The notes under the pieces were generated by a model, which made no database searches, was not told the origin of the DNA, and saw nothing but the letters and a program-made list of their open reading frames with translations. A program made the position numbers and the translations under genes. This document shows positions 17,203 through 26,343 of a stretch of 64,000 bases of DNA, one piece after another. How positions within the stretch are numbered: position 1 is the stretch's first letter; each line of letters opens with the position of its first letter. This DNA comes from Pseudomonas rhizosphaerae (GTDB lineage Bacteria > Pseudomonadota > Gammaproteobacteria > Pseudomonadales > Pseudomonadaceae). The stretch covers positions 1,674,001 through 1,738,000 of the forward strand of contig NZ_CP009533.1 in NCBI RefSeq assembly GCF_000761155.1, in the 5' to 3' direction.

Positions 17203-20200
17203 TTGCGTTTCACACTTCCACTGTCGAGCCAATACTTGGTCTCGCTCAGGCCTGCGTCGAGCATGGTGTTGAGTTCCAGCTCCAGGTCGCTGCGCGGGTT
17301 GAAGTTGACGTTGTTGCTGTTGGATTCAATGCCCGCCACCGACAATCGGTCACTGACCAGCCCGTGCTTGCGGGTGTGCTTGTCGGGGGCTTTGACTTCG
17401 AACCGCACCTTGAGCAGAGGCGCCTGGTTGTCGGTCCCAACGGCCCTGGAAAACTTGTCGCGACCTGCCGCGGTGAAACGCAGTGTGTACAGCGGCGATG
17501 CAGACCAGCGCTCGGTGGCGAGCTGGCGAAAGCCCAGGCGCAGATCGCCACGCATTTCAAGCTGTGGACTGTCGGCGTCGTCACCGATGCCCACCAGTGG
17601 CAGTTGTATCTTGCCGTCCTGGGACTGAATATCGCGGTACAGCACATCGGCGTCTTTGATGACGTTGTTCAAGTCGATCACGCCAATATGCTTGACCGTC
17701 GAGTACGGCTTGAGCGCCGAAGACCGGAAATAGAAATTCGGCAGGCTGTGGTTGGCACATAGCAGGCACAGCATTGCCCCTACCGAAGCCGTACTTTTCG
17801 GATCGTCGATCAGGCCGCTCTTGTGAAACGGATACCAGCCGCCGGTCCGGTAGTTCTGCAGTGGCAAGATGCGTCCGGGAGGTAGCGGAAGCATTTTGCG
17901 TATGAACGCTTGCACACCAGGCAACCGCGACGGTCGACCGGTCAGCAGTAGCACGTCACAGGGATAGTGAAAAATCACTTCGCACAGCGCGCCAAGTGTT
18001 TTGGTGATGTTGATCTGTTCGTTGAGAAATGCCGCGTGCAGTTTCTGCAAGTCGAAGCTGATTGGCGCGTCGAACAGCTCGAATGGACTCTGTACACCGA
18101 CTTCCCGGCGCACGGCACTGTGCACGTATTCAAGTACGGTCTGGCTAATAGCCGTCTCGCCTAAAAGCTCACGATAGCTATATACGCGAACCTCCAGCGG
18201 CGTTTCCGGATCGTACTGCTCGTATGCCTTGAGCAGCGCCAGGCCCAGGGGCGTGAAGACTTGCAGATTCAATTGCTGGCGCAGAATCATGTCTTGCGCG
18301 CTGACCGATTCATCGCCGCACAGACGTGACATCAACGAGCGAGGAGATTTAACCCCGGCGCTGAGCAGAGCCTTTTCGAAGCTGGGCAGCACGAAATCCT
18401 GGATCACATCGAGCAAGATATCGTCGCCTGCCACTTTGAAGCCGTCCCGAAAGCGCTGTTCCGGCACAATGTGGACATTGCTGCCGCTGCCCGAGCTACC
18501 GGCACGGTCCAGATGGTAGTCGGTTATCACCAGGTCGGTGGTGCCACCGCCGATGTCGATAGTGGCTACGGTAATGCGTTCGCGATCGGTTTTGTCTGGA
18601 CGGGCGAGGGTGTCGAAAAACTCTTCAGGGTGTCCCGCAAAATTCTCGTTGATCTCGGTGTACAGGTACACGAGTTGACCGCACGACGCTTCGTCCCACT
18701 CTACGCGGACACTAGGTACCGGTGTGCGCGGAGGGGTGAGCTCATCGGTCTGCGGATCTTCTTCGCCGCTGTGCCAGCCCATGCTTTTCCAGACCAGACC
18801 AATGGCTTGTTGCACGCGCTCGTTGAGAATGCTGCGCTCTGCCTGAGGCATGCCTGGCGGCACGGTCAGGGTAATGCTGTTGAGCTGACGCGGCATACGG
18901 GTATTGCCTTGACGCGAACGCTGCGCGGGGCTGTTGATCTGCGACAGTGCCTGCGCAAGGACCTCGGCGAGCATGAACGTCATCAACGAACTGCGCGAGT
19001 AACGTGGCATGAACACCGGCAAGCGATCGTCTTCATCCAGCGTGTACAAGGCCTCGCCGGTTTCGTTGATCAGATGCGAAAACGGTGCGGCGGTGGCATA
19101 GGGCTCGTTGTCGGTCTTGATGTACGAGCAGTTGAAGCGCCAGCCATGGCCGTACGGATTTTCGTCCCAGAGGTAGCGTTTCGGGCTGGAAAGCCCGGTC
19201 GACCCTTCGGTTCCGCGGCGGCGACTGGCCAGGCGACTGGCTTCACTGCCCACACGGGCAATCGTTGCCCATTGGAACGCATCGTGGCGTCCGCTTTTGA
19301 CCGAACAGTGGTCTTTGCCGAAGTACGCCTGAGAGAACTCGACGCGACTCTCGAACGGCTGGTTGTAGGTGTGCTCCGGCGTGATGAGGTCTCGCAGCTC
19401 AAGCACGTAATTCTGCTTGAGCCCGGAACCGGCCTGACCGTGGTTCTCGATCAGGATGCCGCAGGTACGCGAGTTGCCGACATCCAGCACCAGATCCACC
19501 TGGATCGGCTTGACCTGACCCCTGCTGTCGTTGGCGACCACTTTCAGCTCGGGAATCTCCACGCGGGCCTTGTTTTGGTGACGTGCATGCGTCGCGCTAC
19601 CGAGCAGGCTCAGCACGTTCAGGTAATGCGCGAGGTGATGACCGGCGCGAATGTCGATGTCCAGTTCTTCGCGGGAGCGCTGCGTGTTGCCCTCGTTGAA
19701 GACCTCCAGCAGCCATTCGTTGACCCAACCCTGCGCCAGGAACCATCGCGTTTCGCGCGCTTTGGTTGCCAGCTTGAAAGAGACCCCGGAGCTAACGTCC
19801 TCTTCGTTCGGGGCCAGATAGGCGGTGCCGTCGCGTTTAGGCATCACGCGGCTGTCGAACGCCAGGGTCAGACGGTGACTGTGGCCGTCGATGTCGGGTG
19901 CCGGCAGCTTGACGACACGCATCCTGGCCCAGTTGGTAGGGCCTTCATCGAAGCGGTGTGGTTGCATGAAGCGAAAGAAAGGCAGCGGCAACCACAGACC
20001 GTTCAGCAATTCCAGACTGCTGCGCATGTCGATGCTGAACACCGGTTTGGTCTTCTCGATTCTCTCGGGTTCTGGTTCGTAGAAGAAAAAGTCCTTTTCT
20101 TCGTCGTAGACCAATCGACAGATGAGCCCGTCGGCCATTGGCGCGAATTCGCCGGCCTGCTCTTTGCGCACGTCGAGGCGCAACGCGAAATCCAGGAACT

Positions 20201-20261
20201 GAACACCCGTGTCGCTGACCAGTGAAACGGTATCTTCGAATTGTGTAACTTCAGGCAACAT
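17199..20261 (-). CDS. srfB: SrfB-family protein with Hsp70/actin-type ATPase fold
   Basis: A 1020-residue protein of the SrfB family. Three nucleotide-binding motifs of the Hsp70/actin/StbA superfamily can be seen in order: phosphate-1 LVLDVGNSRTCG (257-268), phosphate-2 TIDIGGGTTD (567-576) and an adenosine-type LLLTGRPSRLPGV (771-783). An N-terminal 240-residue domain and a C-terminal beta-rich part flank them. It is cytoplasmic by prediction. The gene is 16 bases after srfA and overlaps srfC. A coupled actin-like ATPase and dynamin-like GTPase suggest a filament- or chaperone-assisted assembly. The family is established; the mechanism is inference. Confidence 0.87.
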   Translation of the reverse strand: MLPEVTQFEDTVSLVSDTGVQFLDFALRLDVRKEQAGEFAPMADGLICRLVYDEEKDFFFYEPEPERIEKTKPVFSIDMRSSLELLNGLWLPLPFFRFMQPHRFDEGPTNWARMRVVKLPAPDIDGHSHRLTLAFDSRVMPKRDGTAYLAPNEEDVSSGVSFKLATKARETRWFLAQGWVNEWLLEVFNEGNTQRSREELDIDIRAGHHLAHYLNVLSLLGSATHARHQNKARVEIPELKVVANDSRGQVKPIQVDLVLDVGNSRTCGILIENHGQAGSGLKQNYVLELRDLITPEHTYNQPFESRVEFSQAYFGKDHCSVKSGRHDAFQWATIARVGSEASRLASRRRGTEGSTGLSSPKRYLWDENPYGHGWRFNCSYIKTDNEPYATAAPFSHLINETGEALYTLDEDDRLPVFMPRYSRSSLMTFMLAEVLAQALSQINSPAQRSRQGNTRMPRQLNSITLTVPPGMPQAERSILNERVQQAIGLVWKSMGWHSGEEDPQTDELTPPRTPVPSVRVEWDEASCGQLVYLYTEINENFAGHPEEFFDTLARPDKTDRERITVATIDIGGGTTDLVITDYHLDRAGSSGSGSNVHIVPEQRFRDGFKVAGDDILLDVIQDFVLPSFEKALLSAGVKSPRSLMSRLCGDESVSAQDMILRQQLNLQVFTPLGLALLKAYEQYDPETPLEVRVYSYRELLGETAISQTVLEYVHSAVRREVGVQSPFELFDAPISFDLQKLHAAFLNEQINITKTLGALCEVIFHYPCDVLLLTGRPSRLPGVQAFIRKMLPLPPGRILPLQNYRTGGWYPFHKSGLIDDPKSTASVGAMLCLLCANHSLPNFYFRSSALKPYSTVKHIGVIDLNNVIKDADVLYRDIQSQDGKIQLPLVGIGDDADSPQLEMRGDLRLGFRQLATERWSASPLYTLRFTAAGRDKFSRAVGTDNQAPLLKVRFEVKAPDKHTRKHGLVSDRLSVAGIESNSNNVNFNPRSDLELELNTMLDAGLSETKYWLDSGSVKRK

Positions 20262-20277
20262 GTCAGTTCTTCCAGTC

Positions 20278-21621
20278 TTATTCGGTCAACTGCCGCATGG
20301 ACATGGGGAATTTCTCCGCGCCATAACCGCCGGTGCAATCAGCGATGTTCTGGGCACCTTTCCCACATTCGATCTTAGGCATGTCATAGGTGCTGCCGTC
20401 GCCACAGGTGGCCTGGGCGCTGCTGTTGATGGACAAGTTTCCGCCACTCATCGCCGCGTTGACCGGCCCGGAACAACTGATGCCGTTTGCTTGGCGCACA
20501 GTGACTTCACCTTTGCCGTCTTCGAACTTGTATTCCAGTCGCAACGGTCGACCAGTGCGCCGATCTTGAATACCGGCGCCGGCACGGTAGTGGCCGTCGA
20601 GGAAGTCTGCAGTACCGTCTTTCACGTGCTCAGGGATGCTCAAGGAGGCAGCCGGCTTTTCGGCTGACGTTTCCCCTGGCTGGCGTTCGGGCTTGCCGGC
20701 GGGCTCGTCGGCTGGCGTCGGTTGCGTTGGCGTTTGCGCGGCCGCATCTTGCGGGGCTACCGACGCCGGCACCTGGGGCTCGATGCCGGCGTCTTTTTGC
20801 GGATCAGGCGTAGCAAGGCTGGCGTTATCGCCCGCGGCGCCGCTACTGCCGAGTACGGGTGCGCTCATCCCGCTATCGGTGTTGAGCGTTGCCGTGGGCA
20901 GGCCGGAAGGGGAGGACACCTCTGGCAACGCAGCGGCGGGCACCCCTGGAATTGCCAACGTCGGCACGCAGCTGCGCAACCCAAAAAGCAACAGCAGCAA
21001 CAGCAGCAGTAGAAGTGGTAGCAGCCACCACCAGCGCCGCCACCAGGATCGGCGAACCTGTACGGGCGGCTCCGCCTCGACGACAGGCGCGACCGGAGGG
21101 GAAGGTGCCACGGCTGGCGTCACGGTTTCTTCAGGCGGGTACAGGCAACGAAGCGGGCTACGATCAGGGTCGGCGTTGGCGTGTTGAAAGCCCCAGAACG
21201 TCAAGACTGGCTTGCCTGCGACCAGGTAGACGAAGTGTTGATCCGGAAAATGGATGACGCGTTTGAGCAGTTTGCCAAATACGGCTTTATCGCCCTGTTG
21301 CTCAACCGGGTCTGGCCCCAAAAAACGTTCGCTCAGTTGCATGAGCGCTACGTTGAGCTTCTCCAGCTGCGACCTGGCAGGCGCGCGTTCATCTTCAGTT
21401 GCAGCACTCCAGGGAATGACATCGCCTTCGATGCTGCTGTACCAGTCGATTTTGTTGCCCACCTCATCGCTTTGAGGGACTGCGAAGTGGTCGACCAGCT
21501 CGGGGTTCTTTCGCCGAATCGCTTCAAGTAATTGCAGTGCAGCCCGGTACACGGGCCGGCCCGTTTCGCCAAGCGCAGTGAATGACTCGCTCTTGCCACT
21601 ACGTAATAGTGCGCCTTGCAT
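20278..21621 (-). CDS. srfA: SrfA-family bitopic membrane protein
   Basis: A 447-residue protein, first gene of the operon, with a good ribosome binding site (GGAGCAAGG) before the ATG. Residues 1-150 are a cytoplasmic domain like that of the operon's last protein. One membrane helix (196-216), built around a run of leucines encoded by repeated CAG/GTT-type triplets, is followed by a low-complexity Pro/Ala linker. The C-terminal domain (about 345-447) is periplasmic, rich in glycine and cysteine, and matches the conserved SrfA C-terminus in general appearance. It likely recruits SrfB or SrfC to the membrane. Start and operon order fit the known srfABC arrangement. Confidence 0.8.
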   Translation of the reverse strand: MQGALLRSGKSESFTALGETGRPVYRAALQLLEAIRRKNPELVDHFAVPQSDEVGNKIDWYSSIEGDVIPWSAATEDERAPARSQLEKLNVALMQLSERFLGPDPVEQQGDKAVFGKLLKRVIHFPDQHFVYLVAGKPVLTFWGFQHANADPDRSPLRCLYPPEETVTPAVAPSPPVAPVVEAEPPVQVRRSWWRRWWWLLPLLLLLLLLLLFGLRSCVPTLAIPGVPAAALPEVSSPSGLPTATLNTDSGMSAPVLGSSGAAGDNASLATPDPQKDAGIEPQVPASVAPQDAAAQTPTQPTPADEPAGKPERQPGETSAEKPAASLSIPEHVKDGTADFLDGHYRAGAGIQDRRTGRPLRLEYKFEDGKGEVTVRQANGISCSGPVNAAMSGGNLSINSSAQATCGDGSTYDMPKIECGKGAQNIADCTGGYGAEKFPMSMRQLTE

Positions 21622-21699
21622 CCTTGCTCCAAACCAGAGTTATGACGGGTAAGCGCTATCGAGAAGCTCCATGCTACCCCTGTGAGGCGGGACAGTACC

Positions 21700-22587
21700 T
21701 CACACCTGCACCAGACTCAACACCGCCTCCGCGAATTCAGCCGGTGCTTCTTGCGGCACGTTGTGCCCCACGCCCTCCAGAATCGATCGATGAACAGCCC
21801 CTGTGAACGGGCGCAGCGCCTGCTGCTCATCCTGAGCCGGTGTCACCCCATCGTCTGCGCCGGCCAATATGACCGTAGGTACGGCGATGCTGGGCTGCTC
21901 GGCCAGTCTGCGTTCGATGGCCGCGTACTGCGGATCGCCATCGACCAGTCCGAAGCGATGGCGATAGGAGTGCGTGACCACGTCCACAAAGTCGGGGTTG
22001 TGGAATGACTGCGCCGAGGCCGAAAACAGCGCGTCACTGAACGTCCACGTGGGCGACCACTGTTGCCATAGCAACTTGCAGAACGACTCGCGATTGGCTT
22101 CAAGGCCAGCTCGGCCGCGGGCGCCGTGCAGGTAATACTGATACCACAGGCGGTGTTCGGCCTCCGGGGTCGCGGGGTGTGTGGCGCGGGCGATGTTCTG
22201 GATGTTGTAGCCAGGCTCGCAGCTGACCAGTCCGATCACGCGCTCGGGCCACAGGGCCGCCACCACGCAAGCTGCGCGGCCGCCCCAGTCGTAGCCGGCC
22301 AGCACGGCTCGCTCAATCTTCAATGCGTCCAGCAGGGCCAACAGGTCAGCACCCAGGGCCGCCTGCTCACCTGAACGAAGCGTGCCGGCGTCGGTGAAGT
22401 GGGTACTGCCGTAGCCACGCAGGTAGGGGATGATGCATCGGCAGCCGGCGTTGGTAAGCCGTTCGGCCACCGAGTCGTAGGCATGGACATCGTATGGGAA
22501 GCCATGAAGCAGCACGACGGCTGGGCCATCGGCCGGACCGATGTCCTGGTACGTAACGTCAAGCACGCCTGCTTGAATCTGTTTCAT
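21700..22587 (-). CDS. Alpha/beta hydrolase, epoxide hydrolase/haloalkane dehalogenase-like
   Basis: A 295-residue hydrolase from the ATG at 22587 (the longer frame has no ribosome site). It has the oxyanion motif HGFP (28-31). The nucleophile elbow is AGYDWGG, with aspartate (D100) in place of serine, the pattern of soluble epoxide hydrolases and haloalkane dehalogenases. A late GVGH segment supplies the histidine. A cap domain lies between about 125 and 210. Substrate is unknown. It is transcribed in the same direction as the srf operon, 78 bases upstream of it, but the function looks unrelated. Confidence 0.8.
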   Translation of the reverse strand: MKQIQAGVLDVTYQDIGPADGPAVVLLHGFPYDVHAYDSVAERLTNAGCRCIIPYLRGYGSTHFTDAGTLRSGEQAALGADLLALLDALKIERAVLAGYDWGGRAACVVAALWPERVIGLVSCEPGYNIQNIARATHPATPEAEHRLWYQYYLHGARGRAGLEANRESFCKLLWQQWSPTWTFSDALFSASAQSFHNPDFVDVVTHSYRHRFGLVDGDPQYAAIERRLAEQPSIAVPTVILAGADDGVTPAQDEQQALRPFTGAVHRSILEGVGHNVPQEAPAEFAEAVLSLVQV

Positions 22588-22667
22588 AGGCTTATCCCTC
22601 TGTAGGTGATGAGGGTGTGACAACGGTGAAACGCGCACATCACCACGACATAAGGATTCAGAAAAGA

Positions 22668-22699
22668 GATGTTATACTGTATCGATTCTATCAATCGAT
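22668..22699 (+). promoter_or_regulatory. Possible Zur-like operator and palindrome upstream of the DUF1826 gene
   Basis: GTTATACTGTATC (22671-22683) matches the Zur core GTTATA-N-TATAAC in its left half and partly in the right. It overlaps a perfect palindrome, ATCGATT-CTATC-AATCGAT (22681-22699). It lies 13-44 bases before the start of the DUF1826 gene. Weaker than the site at 24191. Confidence 0.4.
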
Positions 22700-22711
22700 G
22701 CGACATTTTTC

Positions 22712-23332
22712 ATGCTCACGACCCAGCACCATGCCCAGTCATCCGAACCCGACGTGCTCGCGGAGATCCTTCGTGACGACATCAATCTGGCCGTCTGGGC
22801 GCGACCTCTACCACCTGGGATAGCCCTGTTCAGCGAAACACTGTTAGCTCGCGGCGATCCACTGTCCGAGTCGCGGGTGATCGAATTGCAGGGCGACGAT
22901 CTCCCTCGGTTGCCTGGCTTGGCTGCGGCCTTCGCTCGATGCGAGGGTCATGCCGAGTTCGTCGAGGACGTCGCCTGGCTTACCCAGGCCTACGGGTGCT
23001 TGCTGGGCGCAGAGCGCATTGGCCTGCGCCTGCGGATTTTGGACAAAGCCATGTGTCCGCGTTACCACGTCGATTGGGTCTCCGTACGCCTGATCACGAC
23101 GTACGCCGGCCGTGGCAGCGAATGGCTCGAAGAGGGCGCGATGGCCAGAGAGGGGCTGGGTAATGCAGCGTGCGAGCCAACTGGCGAACCGGGTCGATTG
23201 CAGGCCGGTGACGTCGCCTTGTTCAAGGGCGAGCGCTGGGAGGGTAACGAGGGATGCGGAATCATCCATCGCTCGCCCCAAGTGGAGAGCGGCGAGCGCC
23301 GCCTGATCATGACGCTGGATTGGCTGAAATGA
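22712..23332 (+). CDS. DUF1826-domain protein (zinc-regulon associated)
   Basis: A 206-residue protein of the DUF1826 family, with the conserved stretch CPRYHVDWVSVRLITTYAG in the middle and the C-terminal HRSP segment. The biochemical function is not known. Its C-P-R-Y-H-x-D motif and the fold suggested by 'H-x-D...H-R-S' recall metal-binding oxygenase-like proteins. DUF1826 genes commonly lie in Zur-regulated neighbourhoods in Pseudomonas, and the flanking Zur-like sites fit that. Translation likely starts at the ATG at 22712. Confidence 0.75.
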   Translation: MLTTQHHAQSSEPDVLAEILRDDINLAVWARPLPPGIALFSETLLARGDPLSESRVIELQGDDLPRLPGLAAAFARCEGHAEFVEDVAWLTQAYGCLLGAERIGLRLRILDKAMCPRYHVDWVSVRLITTYAGRGSEWLEEGAMAREGLGNAACEPTGEPGRLQAGDVALFKGERWEGNEGCGIIHRSPQVESGERRLIMTLDWLK

Positions 23333-23349
23333 CCGGGCGGCGCGTGAAC

Positions 23350-24072
23350 TCAGTGTTGATGCGCCTTGCCGACGAAGGTCAGGGACGTGAAGAGGCTGCG
23401 CTCCGAAATGTCCTTGCGGTCGACTGCCGGTACCTTGGCTTGTGCGGCGATGACGTTGAGCCCGGCATTGCGCACGGTGACGCTGGCGCGGCCTTGTGCA
23501 TCGGTGACGACGCTGCTGGCGTCCGACAAGCCTCGATAGTCATCGAGCAGGGCAATCCCGGCAGCCGGCTTGCCGTCGATGGTCACTTCAACCGGTAACC
23601 GATTGCCGACGCCGACGTCGCTGGGGTCTTTCAATGGCCGAATGACCATGGCCAGTTTCAACGCGGCGGGGACCTGGGCGTGTGCATCGAGGATCGCCAG
23701 GCTGTACTTGTAGCTGTGACTGGCGCTGACGGCGCCGGGCACGTCGGCCATGGCCTTGTTCACCGATTCGCCCTGGGCGTTCTTGCTCCAGACACCGTTG
23801 TCCAAGGCAACGGCCAGCACGGCAGGCGGCTTCTCAGGATGCAGCCGCGCGTGGTCGCCAAGTTTCTCCACCGTCACCGGGATCATTTGCCCGCGCGCGT
23901 CGTAAGCCCACGCGCCTTTGACCTTATCTGCCGCGTAGGCCAGGTCTTCTGCGCCGTGTCCATACACGACCTCCAACTGGCCGTAGCGCTGTTCCGTCCA
24001 GATGCCATGGGCATACGCGCCGTGGGCACTGAGAAGGGCTACCGCTGCAAACACTGGCAATGCAATTTTCAT
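23350..24072 (-). CDS. DUF4198 periplasmic protein
   Basis: A 240-residue protein with a signal peptide ending AYA (about residue 22). The mature N-terminus HGIWTEQRYG and a late Ig-like part (DAQGRASVTV) are those of DUF4198 proteins, which are often linked to nickel, cobalt or zinc uptake. Histidines at the mature N-terminus and the C-terminal HQH could bind metal. It is divergent from the TonB receptor, and the Zur-like palindrome lies between the two starts. Likely role: periplasmic handling of metal delivered by that receptor. Confidence 0.78.
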   Translation of the reverse strand: MKIALPVFAAVALLSAHGAYAHGIWTEQRYGQLEVVYGHGAEDLAYAADKVKGAWAYDARGQMIPVTVEKLGDHARLHPEKPPAVLAVALDNGVWSKNAQGESVNKAMADVPGAVSASHSYKYSLAILDAHAQVPAALKLAMVIRPLKDPSDVGVGNRLPVEVTIDGKPAAGIALLDDYRGLSDASSVVTDAQGRASVTVRNAGLNVIAAQAKVPAVDRKDISERSLFTSLTFVGKAHQH

Positions 24073-24190
24073 GGGGCTTCCTGATGGCTCTGAAAGGAGG
24101 GTGAAACGATGCCGAGGGGCATCACACGTTCAGCGTGGCGAACGTGCAGATGGCTTGTGGTCAAGGATCTCACTCGAAGGTATTATCGAC

Positions 24191-24207
24191 ACGTTATATC
24201 ATAACGT
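24191..24207. promoter_or_regulatory. Zur-like operator
   Basis: A perfect inverted repeat, ACGTTAT-ATC-ATAACGT, whose core GTTATATCATAAC matches the Zur box GTTATA-N-TATAAC at all but one position. It sits 13 bases before the TonB receptor start and 119 bases before the divergent DUF4198 start, so it can control both. Confidence 0.75.
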
Positions 24208-24219
24208 AAAGGATGATTC

Positions 24220-26328
24220 ATGTACGGACAAGGGAATCGTATCAGGCGTCTGACGATGGCCAGTGCAGCGCTGACGGGAAGTTTTGGCTTGTGCATGCCG
24301 TTGGCGGCGCAGGAGTCGGGAACGGCAGGGTCCACTGAGCTGGGGCCGATCGAAATTTCGGGCGGCAGGCAAGGCTCGGGAGCAGCGCAGCCGCTGATGC
24401 GTGGCAAGATCGGTAGCACTGCGCAAAGCCTGCCGACCGCTGTCACGACGATCACCGAGGAGGAGATTCGAACCCTTAACGTGGATCGCGATATTTCCAA
24501 TATCTACCGGCGGGTACCGGGCGTGGTGGCCAACAATATCGATCAGGGTGACACCGGCAACGGTTTTCGCATGCGTGGGTTCGCCACCAATGGCACTCAC
24601 GGTGCAGATGTGGCGGTGTCCGTGGACGGCGTGCCGCAGAACATTCCTTCAAGCCAGGGTGGGGCGGGGCATGGTCCGGTATTTCTGGAGTGGCTCACGC
24701 CGCAGATGATCAAACGCGTTGACGTCATCAAGGGCCCGGTGTCGGCCCTGTACGGTGATCAGAACCGTGCGGGCGCGGTGAACATCGAAACCCTCGACGG
24801 CGGCGATGTCGCGTCGAGCGTCGGGGTGGATGTGGCCAGCTTCGATGGCCGGCGGACCAATCTGGTGCTCGGTGGTGAGCACGAAGGGTTGCAGTCACTG
24901 TTGGTGACCGACATCTACCGGACCAATGGCTATCGCAAGGCGGCCGAGACCGAGCGCGACAATTACTTCTGGAAACTTTCCAAGGTCATTGGCGAGGCCA
25001 AATATTCGGTACGGTTCAGCCACTACGAATCGGACTTCAAGAATGACGGCTACCTGAACCTGCCTGCCCTGAAGGCAGGCACAATCGGCCGCCGCGACAC
25101 CGATAACCTGTACGGCTTCGGTAACGCCAACCGCAACACCTACGTTTTCAATCGGGCGCCGGCCGACGGAGACGCGGGCCTGTACTACACCGCCTATTAC
25201 GAAGACTTCAGGCGCGTGCGCGGCATCTCCAACGGTACGAACACGCATAACTATGGCAAGGACGACCGAGACATCTATGGCGGTCGCCTGACCTACAACT
25301 TCGTGCATGAAGATACGGCATCGCTCATGGTGGGTACGGATGTGCGCCGCGACAAGGGCGATGCGTTCAGGCGGCAGTACCGAAATTTTGCGCCTACGCA
25401 GAACTTCTACCACGACTTCGACATGGACCTGATCACCTATGGGGTGTTTGCCCAAGGTCAGTACAAGCCAATCGATTCACTCAAGTTGCTCGCCGGCGTT
25501 CGCCATGATCGGTTCGATTACGCTATCGACAACCTGAAGTTCCGCAATGCCAGTACCGGCTACAACAGTTCGGTGACCACGCCCAAGTTCGGCCTGGTGT
25601 GGACGCCGTTCGAGCCGCTCGAGCTCTTCACCAACGTGGCCCAGGGTTTCCGTTCTCCGGCGGCGGAGTACATCAGCTCCGGCAGTGGCAGTGCGCTCCC
25701 GCTCAGGGACACGGGCGGGCAGATCAACGACAGCGTGCGGCCGAGCAAGGTCAAGTCCTATGACATCGGGTTCACCCTGCGTCCCAGCGATCGGCTGTCC
25801 ACGACCACTGAGTTCTATTACATCCAGAACGACAGCGAGACGGTGCAGACCTCGCCTGGGGTGTACGAGCAAGTGGGCGATACGACGCGCAAAGGCGTGG
25901 AGACCAGCTTCAACTATCAAGCCACTTCCACCCTCAGCACCTATGCCAGTTACGGCCGTATCATCGATGCGTTGATCACCAACCCTGCGCCGGGTATCGG
26001 TGCGCGACTGGTCGTGCCGGAACACACCTACAAGGCAGGTGTTCAGTACCGGGATGGGTTCATGGGCGGGCAAATTACCCTGAACGCCGATGCCTATCAC
26101 CTGGGCGGCATTCCCTACTATGTGGGCACCGATAAAAGGACCATGCCGGCCTACACGCGCTATGACCTGCGCGCCAGTTACGACTACAGCGATTACCAGT
26201 TCAGCGTCTATGGCACCTTTCGGCCCCACCGGTACGGCACTGAAGTGGCCTATGGCACCAATAGCGGTCTGGTGATCGTGCCGCAGCCGTCCACGACCCT
26301 GGGTGCTTCGGTCAGGTATTTCTTCTGA
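24220..26328 (+). CDS. TonB-dependent receptor, probably zinc or zincophore uptake
   Basis: A 702-residue outer-membrane receptor. A signal peptide (cleavage near residue 30, AAQ) is followed by a plug domain with the segments VDVIKGPVSALYG and RAGAVNIETL, and a 22-strand-type barrel that ends in an aromatic residue (RYFF). No N-terminal signalling domain is present. It has no typical siderophore context. Instead the Zur-like operator immediately upstream and the divergent DUF4198 gene point to zinc or a zinc-chelate. Ligand is inferred. Confidence 0.85.
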   Translation: MYGQGNRIRRLTMASAALTGSFGLCMPLAAQESGTAGSTELGPIEISGGRQGSGAAQPLMRGKIGSTAQSLPTAVTTITEEEIRTLNVDRDISNIYRRVPGVVANNIDQGDTGNGFRMRGFATNGTHGADVAVSVDGVPQNIPSSQGGAGHGPVFLEWLTPQMIKRVDVIKGPVSALYGDQNRAGAVNIETLDGGDVASSVGVDVASFDGRRTNLVLGGEHEGLQSLLVTDIYRTNGYRKAAETERDNYFWKLSKVIGEAKYSVRFSHYESDFKNDGYLNLPALKAGTIGRRDTDNLYGFGNANRNTYVFNRAPADGDAGLYYTAYYEDFRRVRGISNGTNTHNYGKDDRDIYGGRLTYNFVHEDTASLMVGTDVRRDKGDAFRRQYRNFAPTQNFYHDFDMDLITYGVFAQGQYKPIDSLKLLAGVRHDRFDYAIDNLKFRNASTGYNSSVTTPKFGLVWTPFEPLELFTNVAQGFRSPAAEYISSGSGSALPLRDTGGQINDSVRPSKVKSYDIGFTLRPSDRLSTTTEFYYIQNDSETVQTSPGVYEQVGDTTRKGVETSFNYQATSTLSTYASYGRIIDALITNPAPGIGARLVVPEHTYKAGVQYRDGFMGGQITLNADAYHLGGIPYYVGTDKRTMPAYTRYDLRASYDYSDYQFSVYGTFRPHRYGTEVAYGTNSGLVIVPQPSTTLGASVRYFF

Positions 26329-26343
26329 CGGTCGAGGGTGCGC

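Noticed and set aside
20985..21015. Tandem CAG/AGC triplets as a microsatellite of separate meaning
   Set aside because: They lie inside srfA and encode the leucine run of its membrane helix, so coding explains them.
5286..21621. Reading the region as a true type VI secretion locus
   Set aside because: TssB, TssC, TssE, Hcp, VgrG, ClpV, TssJ-L-M are absent; only the accessory TagTSRQ-like and VWA parts are present.
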